From NCBI RefSeq assembly GCF_014647595.1, contig NZ_BMPM01000006.1:62001-126000 (forward strand): DNA of 64,000 nt, written 5' to 3'. The notes beneath the pieces are model-generated. The model saw only the letters and a program-made list of their open reading frames with translations. It had not been told where the DNA came from and ran no database searches. A program made the position numbers and the translations under genes. Shown here piece after piece: positions 1 through 7,925 of the stretch. How positions within the stretch are numbered: position 1 is the first letter of the stretch; every line of letters starts with the position of its first letter. The DNA is from Paenarthrobacter histidinolovorans. GTDB lineage: Bacteria > Actinomycetota > Actinomycetes > Actinomycetales > Micrococcaceae.

Positions 1-179
1 TGGGTCCCGTTCAAGCCCGGAAGATGGCGGCACGGATGCAGGCCATGGGGATTCCGAATGTTTGGTTCCACGAGGCATTGGAAGGTGGGCATGCGGGAGC
101 CTCGGACAACCGGCAGGCTGCGGCGTTGCAGGCAAGGAGCAACCACTTCCTGTGGCTTTCGCTGGCCGGGAGTAACTGA
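1..179 (+). CDS. prolyl oligopeptidase (S9A), 3' end only
   Basis: The window opens inside a reading frame (first complete codon at base 3) that ends at TGA 177-179. The 58 visible residues contain ARKMAARMQ, then EGGHAGASDN and a final FLWLSL. These match the C-terminus of the S9A prolyl oligopeptidase family: the catalytic-His-bearing GGHxGxxDN segment and the closing hydrophobic helix. The family cleaves short peptides after proline or related residues in the cytosol. The catalytic Ser and Asp would lie upstream, outside the window. A +1-frame ORF over the same bases looks like a shadow. The family call is fairly secure from the motif; substrate is unknown. Confidence 0.75.
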   Translation, partial: GPVQARKMAARMQAMGIPNVWFHEALEGGHAGASDNRQAAALQARSNHFLWLSLAGSN

Positions 180-321
180 CGCCCGATTCGGGGGTTCGCT
201 GCGTAGTGAGCCATGCGCATGGCCTGTCCCGCAGCGGACCAACGAATCGGGTGACTGAACTGCCGCGTTTTGCGCTGGAAGCCCCGTTCTGCGTATCCTT
301 GGTGGGCTAGCAATAGCAAAG

Positions 322-409
322 GGAGACGTGCCAGAGCGGCCGAATGGGCTTCACTGCTAATGAAGTGTGGGGCACAACTCCACCGGGGGTTCAAATCCCC
401 CCGTCTCCG
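322..409 (+). tRNA. tRNA-Ser(GCT)
   Basis: The 88-nt sequence folds as a class II tRNA. The acceptor arms GGAGACG and CGTCTCC pair, the discriminator is G, the D arm has GAGCGGCCGAATGG, and the anticodon loop CTGCTAA gives anticodon GCT. A long variable arm and the T-loop GTTCAAAT follow. CCA is not encoded. It decodes AGC/AGU serine codons. Confidence 0.97.
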
Positions 410-415
410 CGAACA

Positions 416-443
416 GGTCCCGGTTTTCGAACCGGGGCCTTTT
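416..443 (+). terminator. tRNA-Ser terminator hairpin
   Basis: A 10-bp stem (416-425 with 430-439, one G-T pair) closes a TTCG tetraloop and is followed by TTTT. It sits 7 bases after the tRNA and is the obvious transcription stop for it. Confidence 0.75.
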
Positions 444-506
444 GCGTTTAACCGGGGCCTTTTGCGTTTAAGGGTGCCGTGGCGTTTTGCGTTTAAGGGT
501 GCCGTG
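431..506 (+). repeat. tandem repeats downstream of tRNA-Ser
   Basis: The 20-bp unit ACCGGGGCCTTTTGCGTTTA occurs twice in perfect tandem (431-450, 451-470). A 22-bp unit beginning TTTTGCGTTTAAGGG occurs at 460-481 and 485-506. The terminator tail has therefore been duplicated at least twice, as replication slippage or repeated insertion would do. A diverged relative of the hairpin plus tail recurs at 1656-1690, after the next gene. The remaining bases to 600 show no gene. Confidence 0.8.
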
Positions 507-627
507 AGCGGCCTCAGTGTGGCCTCCGTCCGGCCTCCGTGCGGCCTGAAGGCGCGGATGACTTTCCCTGCGGCGGCCATTAGTACCGGGCCCGGGTGGC
601 TTGCCTGCTCGGGTATCGTGTATTTAT

Positions 628-1632
628 ATGACACGTCATGAACAGCAGTCACGTTCGTCAAATGTAGCCCGAGTCGACTCGTTCTCGAGGGACACGAGGG
701 AATTCGTTGAAGCGTCGATGCGCGGTGATGGGTGTCTGGTGCGCGTTACGCACGCGTCGGTCGGCTCGACAGACATTATGGCCCGGCGGGGTGACTACCT
801 GCTGCATCCCTTTCCGGGCTTCGTGTCCGGCTACGACTTCATCGGCATTGTCGAGTTCATCGACCGTCCTGCACAAAGCCTTGGTTTATCTGTTGGCGAT
901 CGGGTGGCGGGGGTTCTTCCTGGGATGGGTGCACACGCAACCAGGCTGCGGGTTCCATCATCGTTACTCGTGCCCGTGCCGGACGGTTTGGCCTCGGAAG
1001 ATGCAGCGACGCTCCCACTCGACGGCGTCACCGCGAGACACGCATTGGACCTGCTCAAGCCAAGTCCCAGGGCGCTCTTCATCAATGGCGTGAGCGGTGC
1101 GGTGGGTCTTCTCGCTGCGCAACTCGCTGCTCTTGACGGTGTTCGCGTCTCGGGCACAGCATCCCCGGCTTCTGCGGCACTCGCCATGCAGTACGGCGCC
1201 GCATCGTTCGACTACGGCGACACACAATGGCCACGACAACTACTTGACCAAGTAGGCAAAGTCGATGGGGTGATCGACCATACAGGATCTCGAACCCTGA
1301 ATTCTGTCGTCAAGCGAAACGGACGGATCGTGCGGACGGCATTTGGCGGACCCGTCGGCCATCAGAAAGCTGCGACGGCTGCGGGATTCGCCAAGACGCT
1401 CGTACGGCGTTTCGCGCAACCGTCCGAGGTTGTTTGCTCGACCCCAATGTATGTTGCAATGAAGCGCCGCTCCTACCGGCGCGACCTCACTAAGGTCCTC
1501 GAGCTCGCTGACAGTGGCCAGCTGAAACCACTCGATCCGGTGGTCTACGACGTCAGCCACTACCGTGAAGCCCTTGATGCTGCGGGACAGCCGGCATCGG
1601 GCAAGAAAGTCGTCCTCACGTTCGGCGAATGA
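628..1632 (+). CDS. zinc-free MDR alcohol dehydrogenase / quinone oxidoreductase family protein
   Basis: 334 residues from ATG 628; TTG 601 in frame is an alternative and neither has a clear ribosome site. The protein shows the MDR two-domain plan: an N-terminal GroES-like part (HASVGSTD, then GYDFIGIVE and GDRVAG) and a Rossmann domain with NGVSGAVGLLAAQLA near residues 150-165. Structural-zinc cysteines are absent, so it belongs to the quinone oxidoreductase side of MDR, likely NAD(P)H-dependent with unknown substrate. It stands alone between repeat-flanked borders, with visibly more A/T in codon choice than its neighbours, which suggests acquisition. AT-rich GTATTTATATGACACGTCAT immediately precedes or overlaps the start, so a leaderless start is possible. 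Confidence 0.8.
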   Translation: MTRHEQQSRSSNVARVDSFSRDTREFVEASMRGDGCLVRVTHASVGSTDIMARRGDYLLHPFPGFVSGYDFIGIVEFIDRPAQSLGLSVGDRVAGVLPGMGAHATRLRVPSSLLVPVPDGLASEDAATLPLDGVTARHALDLLKPSPRALFINGVSGAVGLLAAQLAALDGVRVSGTASPASAALAMQYGAASFDYGDTQWPRQLLDQVGKVDGVIDHTGSRTLNSVVKRNGRIVRTAFGGPVGHQKAATAAGFAKTLVRRFAQPSEVVCSTPMYVAMKRRSYRRDLTKVLELADSGQLKPLDPVVYDVSHYREALDAAGQPASGKKVVLTFGE

Positions 1633-1655
1633 ACACTCTTCGGCGGCGAATGTGC

Positions 1656-1690
1656 CCCGGTTTTAGAACCGGGACTATTTGCGTTTGAGG
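1656..1690 (+). terminator. terminator-like hairpin, diverged copy of the tRNA-Ser terminator
   Basis: CCCGGTT (1656-1662) pairs with AACCGGG (1667-1673) around TTAG and is followed by ACTATTTGCGTTTGAGG. Stem, loop size and tail match the tRNA-Ser terminator region (CCCGGTT-TTCG-AACCGGG, then TTTTGCGTTTAAGG) with a few changes. It ends the MDR gene and may also stop the convergent MFS gene. Confidence 0.6.
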
Positions 1691-1729
1691 AGTTTGTGCT
1701 GGGCGTACCGTGTCGCCCGCTGGCCGGGC

Positions 1730-3169
1730 TCAGGCGCGCTTTGCCCCTGCTGACGTGCCGCTGACCTCGGCTCCTGCATGACGATGGAGGGTCAGGCTGT
1801 CCACGGTACTGATCAGCATCAGGACGGCCATGGCGATGAGGGCTCCCTTGTACGCCCCCAGCTGCTCTGGCCCGAACAGGCGGGTGGCGTCAAAGAGCCG
1901 CAGGAACAAGGCCCCGACCGCGATCCCCGCCGCCGCTGCCAGCTGGACGAGGGTTGCCGAGATCGCATTGGCCGATGGCAGCTGCCCCGGGACGATGTCC
2001 GCATATTGCACCGATGCGTAAGCGGAGAAGCCAATGGACCGGAACGCGCCGCTGAACAGCAGCAAAGCGAAAATCAGCGGTTCCGGTGTTTGGGCGTCCA
2101 GGAAAGCGCACAAAGCGAACGTCACGGCGGAAGCGAACGATGCGAAGACAAGCACGGTCTTGAACCCGAACCGCCTGATAAGTGGCGTGGTGGCAGGTTT
2201 GATCCCGATGTTGCCCACGAAGACTGCTGCGACCATGACGCCGGCCTTCAGCGGATCCCAGCCAAATCCGTCCTGGAACATCAAAGGCAGCAAGAAGGGG
2301 ACCGAGCTGATGGTCAGCCGGTAAATGAAGCCTCCGGTGGAGGTGGCCCGGAAGGTCCTCGTGCCAAAGACACTGAGGTTGAACAGCGGGACTGTGGCCT
2401 TGCCCATCCACCAGACCGCCCCCGCCAGGGACAGCACTCCAGCGGTTACCACTACGACAGCCAGCACGTTGGACGCCTGGCCGCCGAGGGTTTCCAGTCC
2501 CACCACCAACGCCCCGACGCCGAGGGTGGTCAGCATCAGCCCGAACCAGTCAAGGCGACGCTTCCCGTCGAACTGCGTCGGCGGCACCAGCCGCAGCGCA
2601 GCGATGAAGGCCGCCAGGCCCAGCGGGACGTTGATGAGGAAGATCCAGTGCCATGAAAGGAACGTCGTGAGGGCTCCACCCACCATCGGCGCAAGAACCG
2701 GGGCGAGGAGCCCTGGCCACACCAGATAGGCGGTTGCCCGGAGGAGCTCGGATTTGGGCGTTCCCCGCAGGACCACCAGTGTCCCGACCGGAACCATCAT
2801 GGCCCCGCCCATGCCCTGGGCCACCCGGCTGAGCGTGAGCATGGTCAGGTCGGTGCTTACAGCGCAGAGCAGGGAAGCGATGGTGAAGACCGAAATGGCC
2901 AAGCAGAAGATCCTGCGCGCGCCGAATCGTTCAGCGAGCCAACTGCTCAGTGGGATTCCCATCGCGACCGTCACCAAGTAGGCCGTCATGGTGATGTTGA
3001 TGTCGGCCGGGGCGACCCTGAAATCGGATGCGATGCTCGGAATCGCGGTGATCAGGATTGTCCCGTCCAGGAACTCCATGAAAAATGTCGCGGCCACCAA
3101 CAAGGCCAAGCGTGGGCGCCAACTGCTTTGGCTGGCTTCAGCGAGGCCTGCGCTAGGTCTTGTGGTCAT
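1730..3169 (-). CDS. MFS drug:H+ antiporter, DHA2 (EmrB/QacA) type
   Basis: 479 residues from ATG 3169; the open frame continues upstream but the extension is not membrane-like. The sequence is a succession of hydrophobic helices. It carries DHA2 markers: FMEFLDGTILITAIPSI in helix 1 (motif D1-like), WLAERFGARRIF (motif A) after helix 2, and LSRVAQGMGGAMMVP (motif B/C region). The length fits a 14-helix exporter. It probably expels a drug or toxic metabolite with proton exchange at the cytoplasmic membrane. It lies 110 bp downstream of recQ on the same strand. Substrate cannot be read from sequence, and no adjacent regulator is present. Confidence 0.88.
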   Translation of the reverse strand: MTTRPSAGLAEASQSSWRPRLALLVAATFFMEFLDGTILITAIPSIASDFRVAPADINITMTAYLVTVAMGIPLSSWLAERFGARRIFCLAISVFTIASLLCAVSTDLTMLTLSRVAQGMGGAMMVPVGTLVVLRGTPKSELLRATAYLVWPGLLAPVLAPMVGGALTTFLSWHWIFLINVPLGLAAFIAALRLVPPTQFDGKRRLDWFGLMLTTLGVGALVVGLETLGGQASNVLAVVVVTAGVLSLAGAVWWMGKATVPLFNLSVFGTRTFRATSTGGFIYRLTISSVPFLLPLMFQDGFGWDPLKAGVMVAAVFVGNIGIKPATTPLIRRFGFKTVLVFASFASAVTFALCAFLDAQTPEPLIFALLLFSGAFRSIGFSAYASVQYADIVPGQLPSANAISATLVQLAAAAGIAVGALFLRLFDATRLFGPEQLGAYKGALIAMAVLMLISTVDSLTLHRHAGAEVSGTSAGAKRA

Positions 3170-3279
3170 GACTCCGGTCCAAGTTCGTCGCTGGTGCTCC
3201 GCGAAGGCAGCAGGGCGTTTCCTCGATCCTATAGACCTGATGTGGGAGCGATCACAAAATGACGCTTTTCTACTTCCGG

Positions 3280-5445
3280 CTACCCCGCCTGTGCCAACGC
3301 AAGAGGGAGGACCGCGGCAGCACCTGCCTGCCGCAAAGCGCGCGCCGAAACCGTCATGGTCCATCGGCTGTCAACCAGATCGTCCACCAACAACACGGGC
3401 TGGCTCCCCATTCCAGCCAGGGCTTCAGAAAGTTCCGGCCCAACAACCAGCCGTTCCCAAACCCCGGCGAGCCTGTAGGCGCTGTTTCCGCCCCGCGCTC
3501 CGGTTGGACCACCGTGAGCAGGCTGTAGTGGCCCCAGGTACGGCATCCTGCCTATTTCAGCTATTCCCCGGGCCAAGGAATCAACCAGTTGCGGTTTGCT
3601 TCGGGACGGAATGCTGACGACGGCCACCGGGCGACCGACGCCACTCCACGGCGTTCCGCCCTCGGCACCTGACCATTCCCGCAGTACCTGAACGCATGCC
3701 TGCAGCATCCCGGTATCCACGGCACGGTCCTGTGCGCCGGCAGCAAACAGTTCACGGAGGGCGCCGCCCCAGCCAAGGTCGGTCAGCCTGGCCAGAACAC
3801 GTCCCTCGGCGACGCTTTCGTCGGGCTTGATCTTTCCCTTGACTGTGACACCGAGCCGGTCCATTCCGCTGGGCCATTGAAGGCGGGGCTCTACCGCGAT
3901 TCCTGCCCAGCGGAGGGTCTGGCCCGCCGCCTCCACAGCCGAGTCCGCCACGTCCACGGGGAACCATCTGCCCGCACAGTTGTCACAGCGGCCACAGGCG
4001 GCAGCAGTTTCGTCGTCAAGCACCGAGGTGATGTACTCCATCCGGCAGCCGGCCGTGTCCTGGTAGACCACCATAGAGTCCTGCTCGTCCACCCGCGCCT
4101 CGGCAATGCGGGCATAGCGTTCGGCGTCGTAGTGCCATGGCCGACCGGTTGACCGCCAGCCGCCGCCGACGCGTTCGACGGCTCCATCCACCGCCAAAAC
4201 CTTCAAGAGCAATTCCAGTGGTGTCCGGCGAAGGTCTACCCGGGCCTCCAACGCGACGGTGGACATGGCTGAACCGGCATCGCCGAGGACAGCCAGCACA
4301 GCGGCTGCCTTCTCCTGCGACGGCATGGACGCTGTGGCGAAGTACTGCCAGATCTCACGGTCTTCCGACCCCGGAAGCAGCAGCACATCCGCGTTGGCGG
4401 CGCCACGGCCGGCGCGGCCGACTTGCTGGTAGTAGGCGACAGGTGATGACGGTGCCCCGAGGTGGATGACGAAGCCGAGGTCAGACTTATCGAAGCCCAT
4501 GCCCAAAGCTGAAGTTGCCACGAGCGCCTTCACTTGGTTGTCCTTGAGCAGTTGTTCTGCCCGCTCGCGGTCAGCGGGGTCGGTCCTGCCTGTGTAGGAG
4601 AGCACGTTGTGCCCGGCCCCGGCAAGCAGCCGGGCAGTGTCTTCGGCCGCAGAAACGGTGAGGGTGTAGATGATGCCGCTCCCCGGCATGTCCGCAAGAT
4701 GGGTCAGCAGCCAGCCCAGCCGGTCCCGGGAGTCGGCGAGGTTGAGGACACCCAGACGCAGCGACTCCCGCCCCAGGCCGCCGCGGATGGTCAGCACTCC
4801 GGAGCCGAGCTGCTCTTCAATGTCATGGACCACCCTGGAGTTGGCGGTAGCTGTCGTTGCCAGGACGGGGACGGTCTCCGGGAGCTGGGCGATGAGGTCG
4901 GAGATACGGCGGTAATCAGGCCGGAAGTCGTGTCCCCAGTCGGAAATACAGTGGGCTTCGTCGATCACCAGAAGCCCTGTCCTCCGGATCAGCTCCGGAA
5001 GCTGGTTCTCCCGGAAGGACGGATTGGTGAGTCGCTCTGGAGACACGAGGAGAACATCGACTTCGTCCGCCGCCAACTGGGCCAGGACTGTGTCCCATTC
5101 AAGGGCATTTGCGGAGTTGATGGCCACAGCGCGGACGCCTGCCCGAGCCGCCGCGGCCACCTGGTCACGCATGAGAGCCAGCAGCGGTGAGACGATCAGG
5201 GTTGGCCCGGCTCCCCTGCGCCGCAAGAGCAAGGATGAAACGAAGTAGACAGCGGACTTTCCCCAGCCGGTGCGTTGGACCACGAGTGCCCTGCGGCCGG
5301 CATCCACCAACGCCTCGATCGCTTCGAACTGACCATCATGGAACTGCGCGCCGGGATGGCCAACCAGTTCGCGAAGGCAAGCCAGGGCCTCCTGTTGGGT
5401 TGTTGATTGCACGGGAACGGCAGTGTTTGGGGAGTTGTTGGCCAT
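3280..5445 (-). CDS. recQ: RecQ-family ATP-dependent DNA helicase with C-terminal phosphoribosyltransferase-like region
   Basis: 721 residues. The SF2 helicase core is clear: Walker A QRTGWGKS (about 57-64), DEAH (162-165) followed by the RecQ-typical CISDWGHDF, LATTATA, and motif VI QQVGRAGRG. A zinc-binding cluster (CRMEY... CGRCDNC, about 468-491) follows. No HRDC domain is evident. The last ~100 residues instead hold VVSIPSRSKPQLVDSLA and VLLVDDLVDSRWTMT, a PRPP-loop-like motif of type I phosphoribosyltransferases, so the tail is PRT-like. The likely role is DNA unwinding in recombination or repair. The gene is divergent from the phosphohexomutase across a palindrome carrying DnaA-box-like arms. 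Helicase call firm; function of the PRT-like tail unknown. Confidence 0.9.
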   Translation of the reverse strand: MANNSPNTAVPVQSTTQQEALACLRELVGHPGAQFHDGQFEAIEALVDAGRRALVVQRTGWGKSAVYFVSSLLLRRRGAGPTLIVSPLLALMRDQVAAAARAGVRAVAINSANALEWDTVLAQLAADEVDVLLVSPERLTNPSFRENQLPELIRRTGLLVIDEAHCISDWGHDFRPDYRRISDLIAQLPETVPVLATTATANSRVVHDIEEQLGSGVLTIRGGLGRESLRLGVLNLADSRDRLGWLLTHLADMPGSGIIYTLTVSAAEDTARLLAGAGHNVLSYTGRTDPADRERAEQLLKDNQVKALVATSALGMGFDKSDLGFVIHLGAPSSPVAYYQQVGRAGRGAANADVLLLPGSEDREIWQYFATASMPSQEKAAAVLAVLGDAGSAMSTVALEARVDLRRTPLELLLKVLAVDGAVERVGGGWRSTGRPWHYDAERYARIAEARVDEQDSMVVYQDTAGCRMEYITSVLDDETAAACGRCDNCAGRWFPVDVADSAVEAAGQTLRWAGIAVEPRLQWPSGMDRLGVTVKGKIKPDESVAEGRVLARLTDLGWGGALRELFAAGAQDRAVDTGMLQACVQVLREWSGAEGGTPWSGVGRPVAVVSIPSRSKPQLVDSLARGIAEIGRMPYLGPLQPAHGGPTGARGGNSAYRLAGVWERLVVGPELSEALAGMGSQPVLLVDDLVDSRWTMTVSARALRQAGAAAVLPLALAQAG

Positions 5446-5493
5446 GACCCCAGTATTCCAGTCGCCCCTGACAGCAAGAACGGGCAGACCCTG

Positions 5494-5535
5494 CTATGTG
5501 GATAACAGCTGAGTGGATGACAACTATCCACATAG
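5494..5535. promoter_or_regulatory. palindrome with two DnaA-box-like arms between recQ and phosphohexomutase
   Basis: CTATGTGGATA (5494-5504) and TATCCACATAG (5525-5535) form a perfect 11-bp inverted repeat with 20 bp between. The left arm contains an exact DnaA box on the minus strand (TTATCCACA, 5497-5505); the right arm contains CTATCCACA (5524-5532, one mismatch). It lies 49 bp from each start codon, in a shared divergent promoter region. Confidence 0.65.
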
Positions 5536-5584
5536 GACCGCCCCGGTTCATGCCGCGCCGGGCAGCCACAGTAGGATTGAGCCC

Positions 5585-7003
5585 GTGACTAGCGAGCAGA
5601 ACAAGACATTCGACCTCTCGGCATCCTTCAAGGCGTACGACGTCCGGGGCATCGTAGGTGAATCCATCACGGCTGAAATCGTCGAGGCAGTCGGCGCTGC
5701 CTTCATCGACGTCCTGGGCCTTGAGGGCGAAACTGTCCTCGTTGGAGGCGACATGCGTCCTTCGTCACCGGAGTTCAGCCAGGCCTTCGCCAACGGCGCC
5801 GCAACCCGTGGAGCCAACGTCCAGCTCTTGGACCTGATCTCCACCGACGAGCTCTACTACGCGTGCGGCGCCCTGAACGCCGCCGGCGCCACTTTCACCG
5901 CCAGCCACAACCCCGCCGAATACAACGGCATCAAGATGGCCAAGGCCGGCGCCCAGCCCATCTCTTCCGAAAGCGGATTGAAGGAAATCCAGGCACTCGC
6001 CGAGCAGTACCTGAACGCAGGGACCATCCCGTCCGCCGCGACGCGCGGTGAGATCGGTGTCCACGATGTCTTGAAGGACTACTCCGAATACCTGCGCAAG
6101 CTGGTGGATCTTTCAGGTTCCCGGCCGCTGAAAATCGTGGTCGACGCCGGCAACGGTATGGCAGGCCTCACCACTCCGGCAGTCCTGGGCGACAAGTTGC
6201 TCCCGGCGCTGCCCTTCGAAATCATCCCGCTCTACTTCGAACTGGACGGTTCCTTCCCGAACCACCCCGCCAACCCGCTGGAACCGGAAAACCTTCGCGA
6301 CCTCCAGGCGGCTGTCGTCAAGCACGGCGCGGACATCGGCCTCGCTTTCGATGGCGATGCAGACCGCTGCTTCGTGATCGATGAAAAGGGCGAGCCCGTG
6401 TCCCCGTCGGCCATCACAGGCATGGTTGCCCGCCGCGAGATCGCCCGGGCCCGGAAGTCCGGGGAAGAAACCCCGGTCATCATCCACAATCTGCTGACGT
6501 CAAAAGCTGTTCCGGAACTCGTAGCAAAGGACGGCGGCCGTGCCGTCCGGACCCGTGTGGGGCACTCCTTCATCAAGGCCGTCATGGCGGAGGAAGGGGC
6601 AGTCTTCGGCGGGGAGCACTCGGCGCACTTCTACTTCAGGGACTTCTGGAACGCAGACACCGGAATGCTCGCAGCCATGCACGTACTTGCTGCCCTCGGT
6701 GAGCAGGACGGACCCCTCTCGGAGCTCGGCCGCCAGTACGAGCCCTACGTATCCTCGGGCGAGATCAACTCCGAGATCGAGGACAAAGCCGGTGCCGTGG
6801 AGCGTGTCCGGGTGGACTTTGAAACCGAAGACATCGAGATCGACCACATGGATGGCAGCACCTTCACTGCGAAGGACGGCAGCTGGTGGTTCAACCTCCG
6901 CCCGTCCAACACCGAGCCCTTCCTGCGCTTGAACGCCGAGGCCAAGGACCAGGCCACCATGGAGAAGGTCCGCGACCGCGTCCTGGCACTGGTACGAGGC
7001 TAG
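5585..7003 (+). CDS. manB: phosphomannomutase/phosphoglucomutase
   Basis: 472 residues from GTG 5585, chosen because TAGGA lies 8 bases upstream and the family N-terminus (FKAYDVRGIVG) follows within 20 residues. Alpha-D-phosphohexomutase signatures are intact: TASHNP with the phosphoserine (105-110), the metal loop DGDADR (256-261), the sugar-binding GGEHSAH (342-348), and the C-terminal phosphate-binding RPSNTEPFLR. It interconverts hexose 6- and 1-phosphates, feeding GDP-mannose or glucan and cell-wall sugar synthesis in the cytosol. The two genes after it follow by 10 bp and by overlap, so they form a transcription unit. Mannose versus glucose preference is not decided by these motifs. 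Confidence 0.93.
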   Translation: MTSEQNKTFDLSASFKAYDVRGIVGESITAEIVEAVGAAFIDVLGLEGETVLVGGDMRPSSPEFSQAFANGAATRGANVQLLDLISTDELYYACGALNAAGATFTASHNPAEYNGIKMAKAGAQPISSESGLKEIQALAEQYLNAGTIPSAATRGEIGVHDVLKDYSEYLRKLVDLSGSRPLKIVVDAGNGMAGLTTPAVLGDKLLPALPFEIIPLYFELDGSFPNHPANPLEPENLRDLQAAVVKHGADIGLAFDGDADRCFVIDEKGEPVSPSAITGMVARREIARARKSGEETPVIIHNLLTSKAVPELVAKDGGRAVRTRVGHSFIKAVMAEEGAVFGGEHSAHFYFRDFWNADTGMLAAMHVLAALGEQDGPLSELGRQYEPYVSSGEINSEIEDKAGAVERVRVDFETEDIEIDHMDGSTFTAKDGSWWFNLRPSNTEPFLRLNAEAKDQATMEKVRDRVLALVRG

Positions 7004-7013
7004 GCGCACAGCC

Positions 7014-7925
7014 ATGACGCAGCTTCCGCCCGAGGTACGGACCTCGCCTGAATCCGAATTGGCTGCCGTTGTGGCCGAGGCCTTGAAACTGGCAGAGGCC
7101 CAGCTGGTCCTTAACAAGAGCTTCGCCCCGTTCGTCTTCATGCTCGACGCCGAGGGCACTGTCCAGAACGGCGAGGTCCCCCAGGAAATCCGGGGGACCA
7201 TGCCCCCGGACCCAGTGGTGGCCGTGAAGCTGACAGTCGACCTCTTCGCTGGATACGCACAGAACCTCCACGCCATGGTGGCTGTACTGGATCCGCTGTC
7301 GGCCAAGGCCGAGGACACGCTTCACCTTTGGGCTGAACACCGCAGTGGCATTGCCCAGCTCATCCGGGTGGACTTCACCCGCAAGAAGTTCCTCAAGCAC
7401 CCCACTTTCAGCGAACCCCGGGTCGAGACCCAGCCCGCCCACCTGTGGAACGGTGAAGCGCCGGCCCCCGCGCAGGAATGGTGGCACGAGGGACTTTCGG
7501 AACAGGCCATCCAGGATGTCTTTAAGCTTGTGGGAGTCGCAGTTCCGTTCGCCGAGGATCAGCTTTCCAGGAACGGCGGCCTGGCCCCCTACGGGATCAC
7601 CACCGACCTCGCCGGCGAGTTGGGGCATCACATGGCCTACCAGGAGGCCAACGCAGACGGCGAAGTAGATTCTGCGGAGTCCGTTCTGATGATGGCCGAT
7701 GGCTTCCGCAACAAAAAAGACACGCTCAGGGGAACCTGCATCCTGTCCGATGTTCTCGTTCAGGTTGAAGACGGGGCCGTGGACGCAGTCAGGCTGCACA
7801 TCGAACATTCCGAAGGACTGTCCATGAACATCTTGAAGCCGTACGAGATTGACGGGCAATCCCGAGCGGTCGTCTTCGGAGATTCAGCAGTTATTCCTGC
7901 CGACGCACATGTGTGGTCAGCATGA
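7014..7925 (+). CDS. uncharacterised protein with two copies of an internal repeat domain
   Basis: 303 residues from ATG 7014, 10 bp after the phosphohexomutase. I do not recognise a named family. Two segments resemble each other: residues ~15-110 (AEAQLVLNKSFAPFVFMLDAEG, then a helix and LHAMVAVLDPL) and ~170-265 (AEDQLSRNGGLAPYGITTDLAG, then a helix and LRGTCILSDVLV). Each copy reads as helix, an apolar xPFxxxxD/G strand pair, an acidic loop, helix, and a strand ending in V-D/S-D. The next gene carries a third copy. No signal peptide, membrane span or catalytic motif is visible, so it is probably a soluble cytosolic protein. It ends in a 4-bp ATGA overlap with the next gene, implying coupled translation. 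Confidence 0.85.
   Translation: MTQLPPEVRTSPESELAAVVAEALKLAEAQLVLNKSFAPFVFMLDAEGTVQNGEVPQEIRGTMPPDPVVAVKLTVDLFAGYAQNLHAMVAVLDPLSAKAEDTLHLWAEHRSGIAQLIRVDFTRKKFLKHPTFSEPRVETQPAHLWNGEAPAPAQEWWHEGLSEQAIQDVFKLVGVAVPFAEDQLSRNGGLAPYGITTDLAGELGHHMAYQEANADGEVDSAESVLMMADGFRNKKDTLRGTCILSDVLVQVEDGAVDAVRLHIEHSEGLSMNILKPYEIDGQSRAVVFGDSAVIPADAHVWSA

Noticed and set aside
5494-5535. Replication origin
   Set aside because: Only two DnaA-box-like sites, with no cluster, no AT-rich unwinding region, and no dnaA or dnaN nearby.
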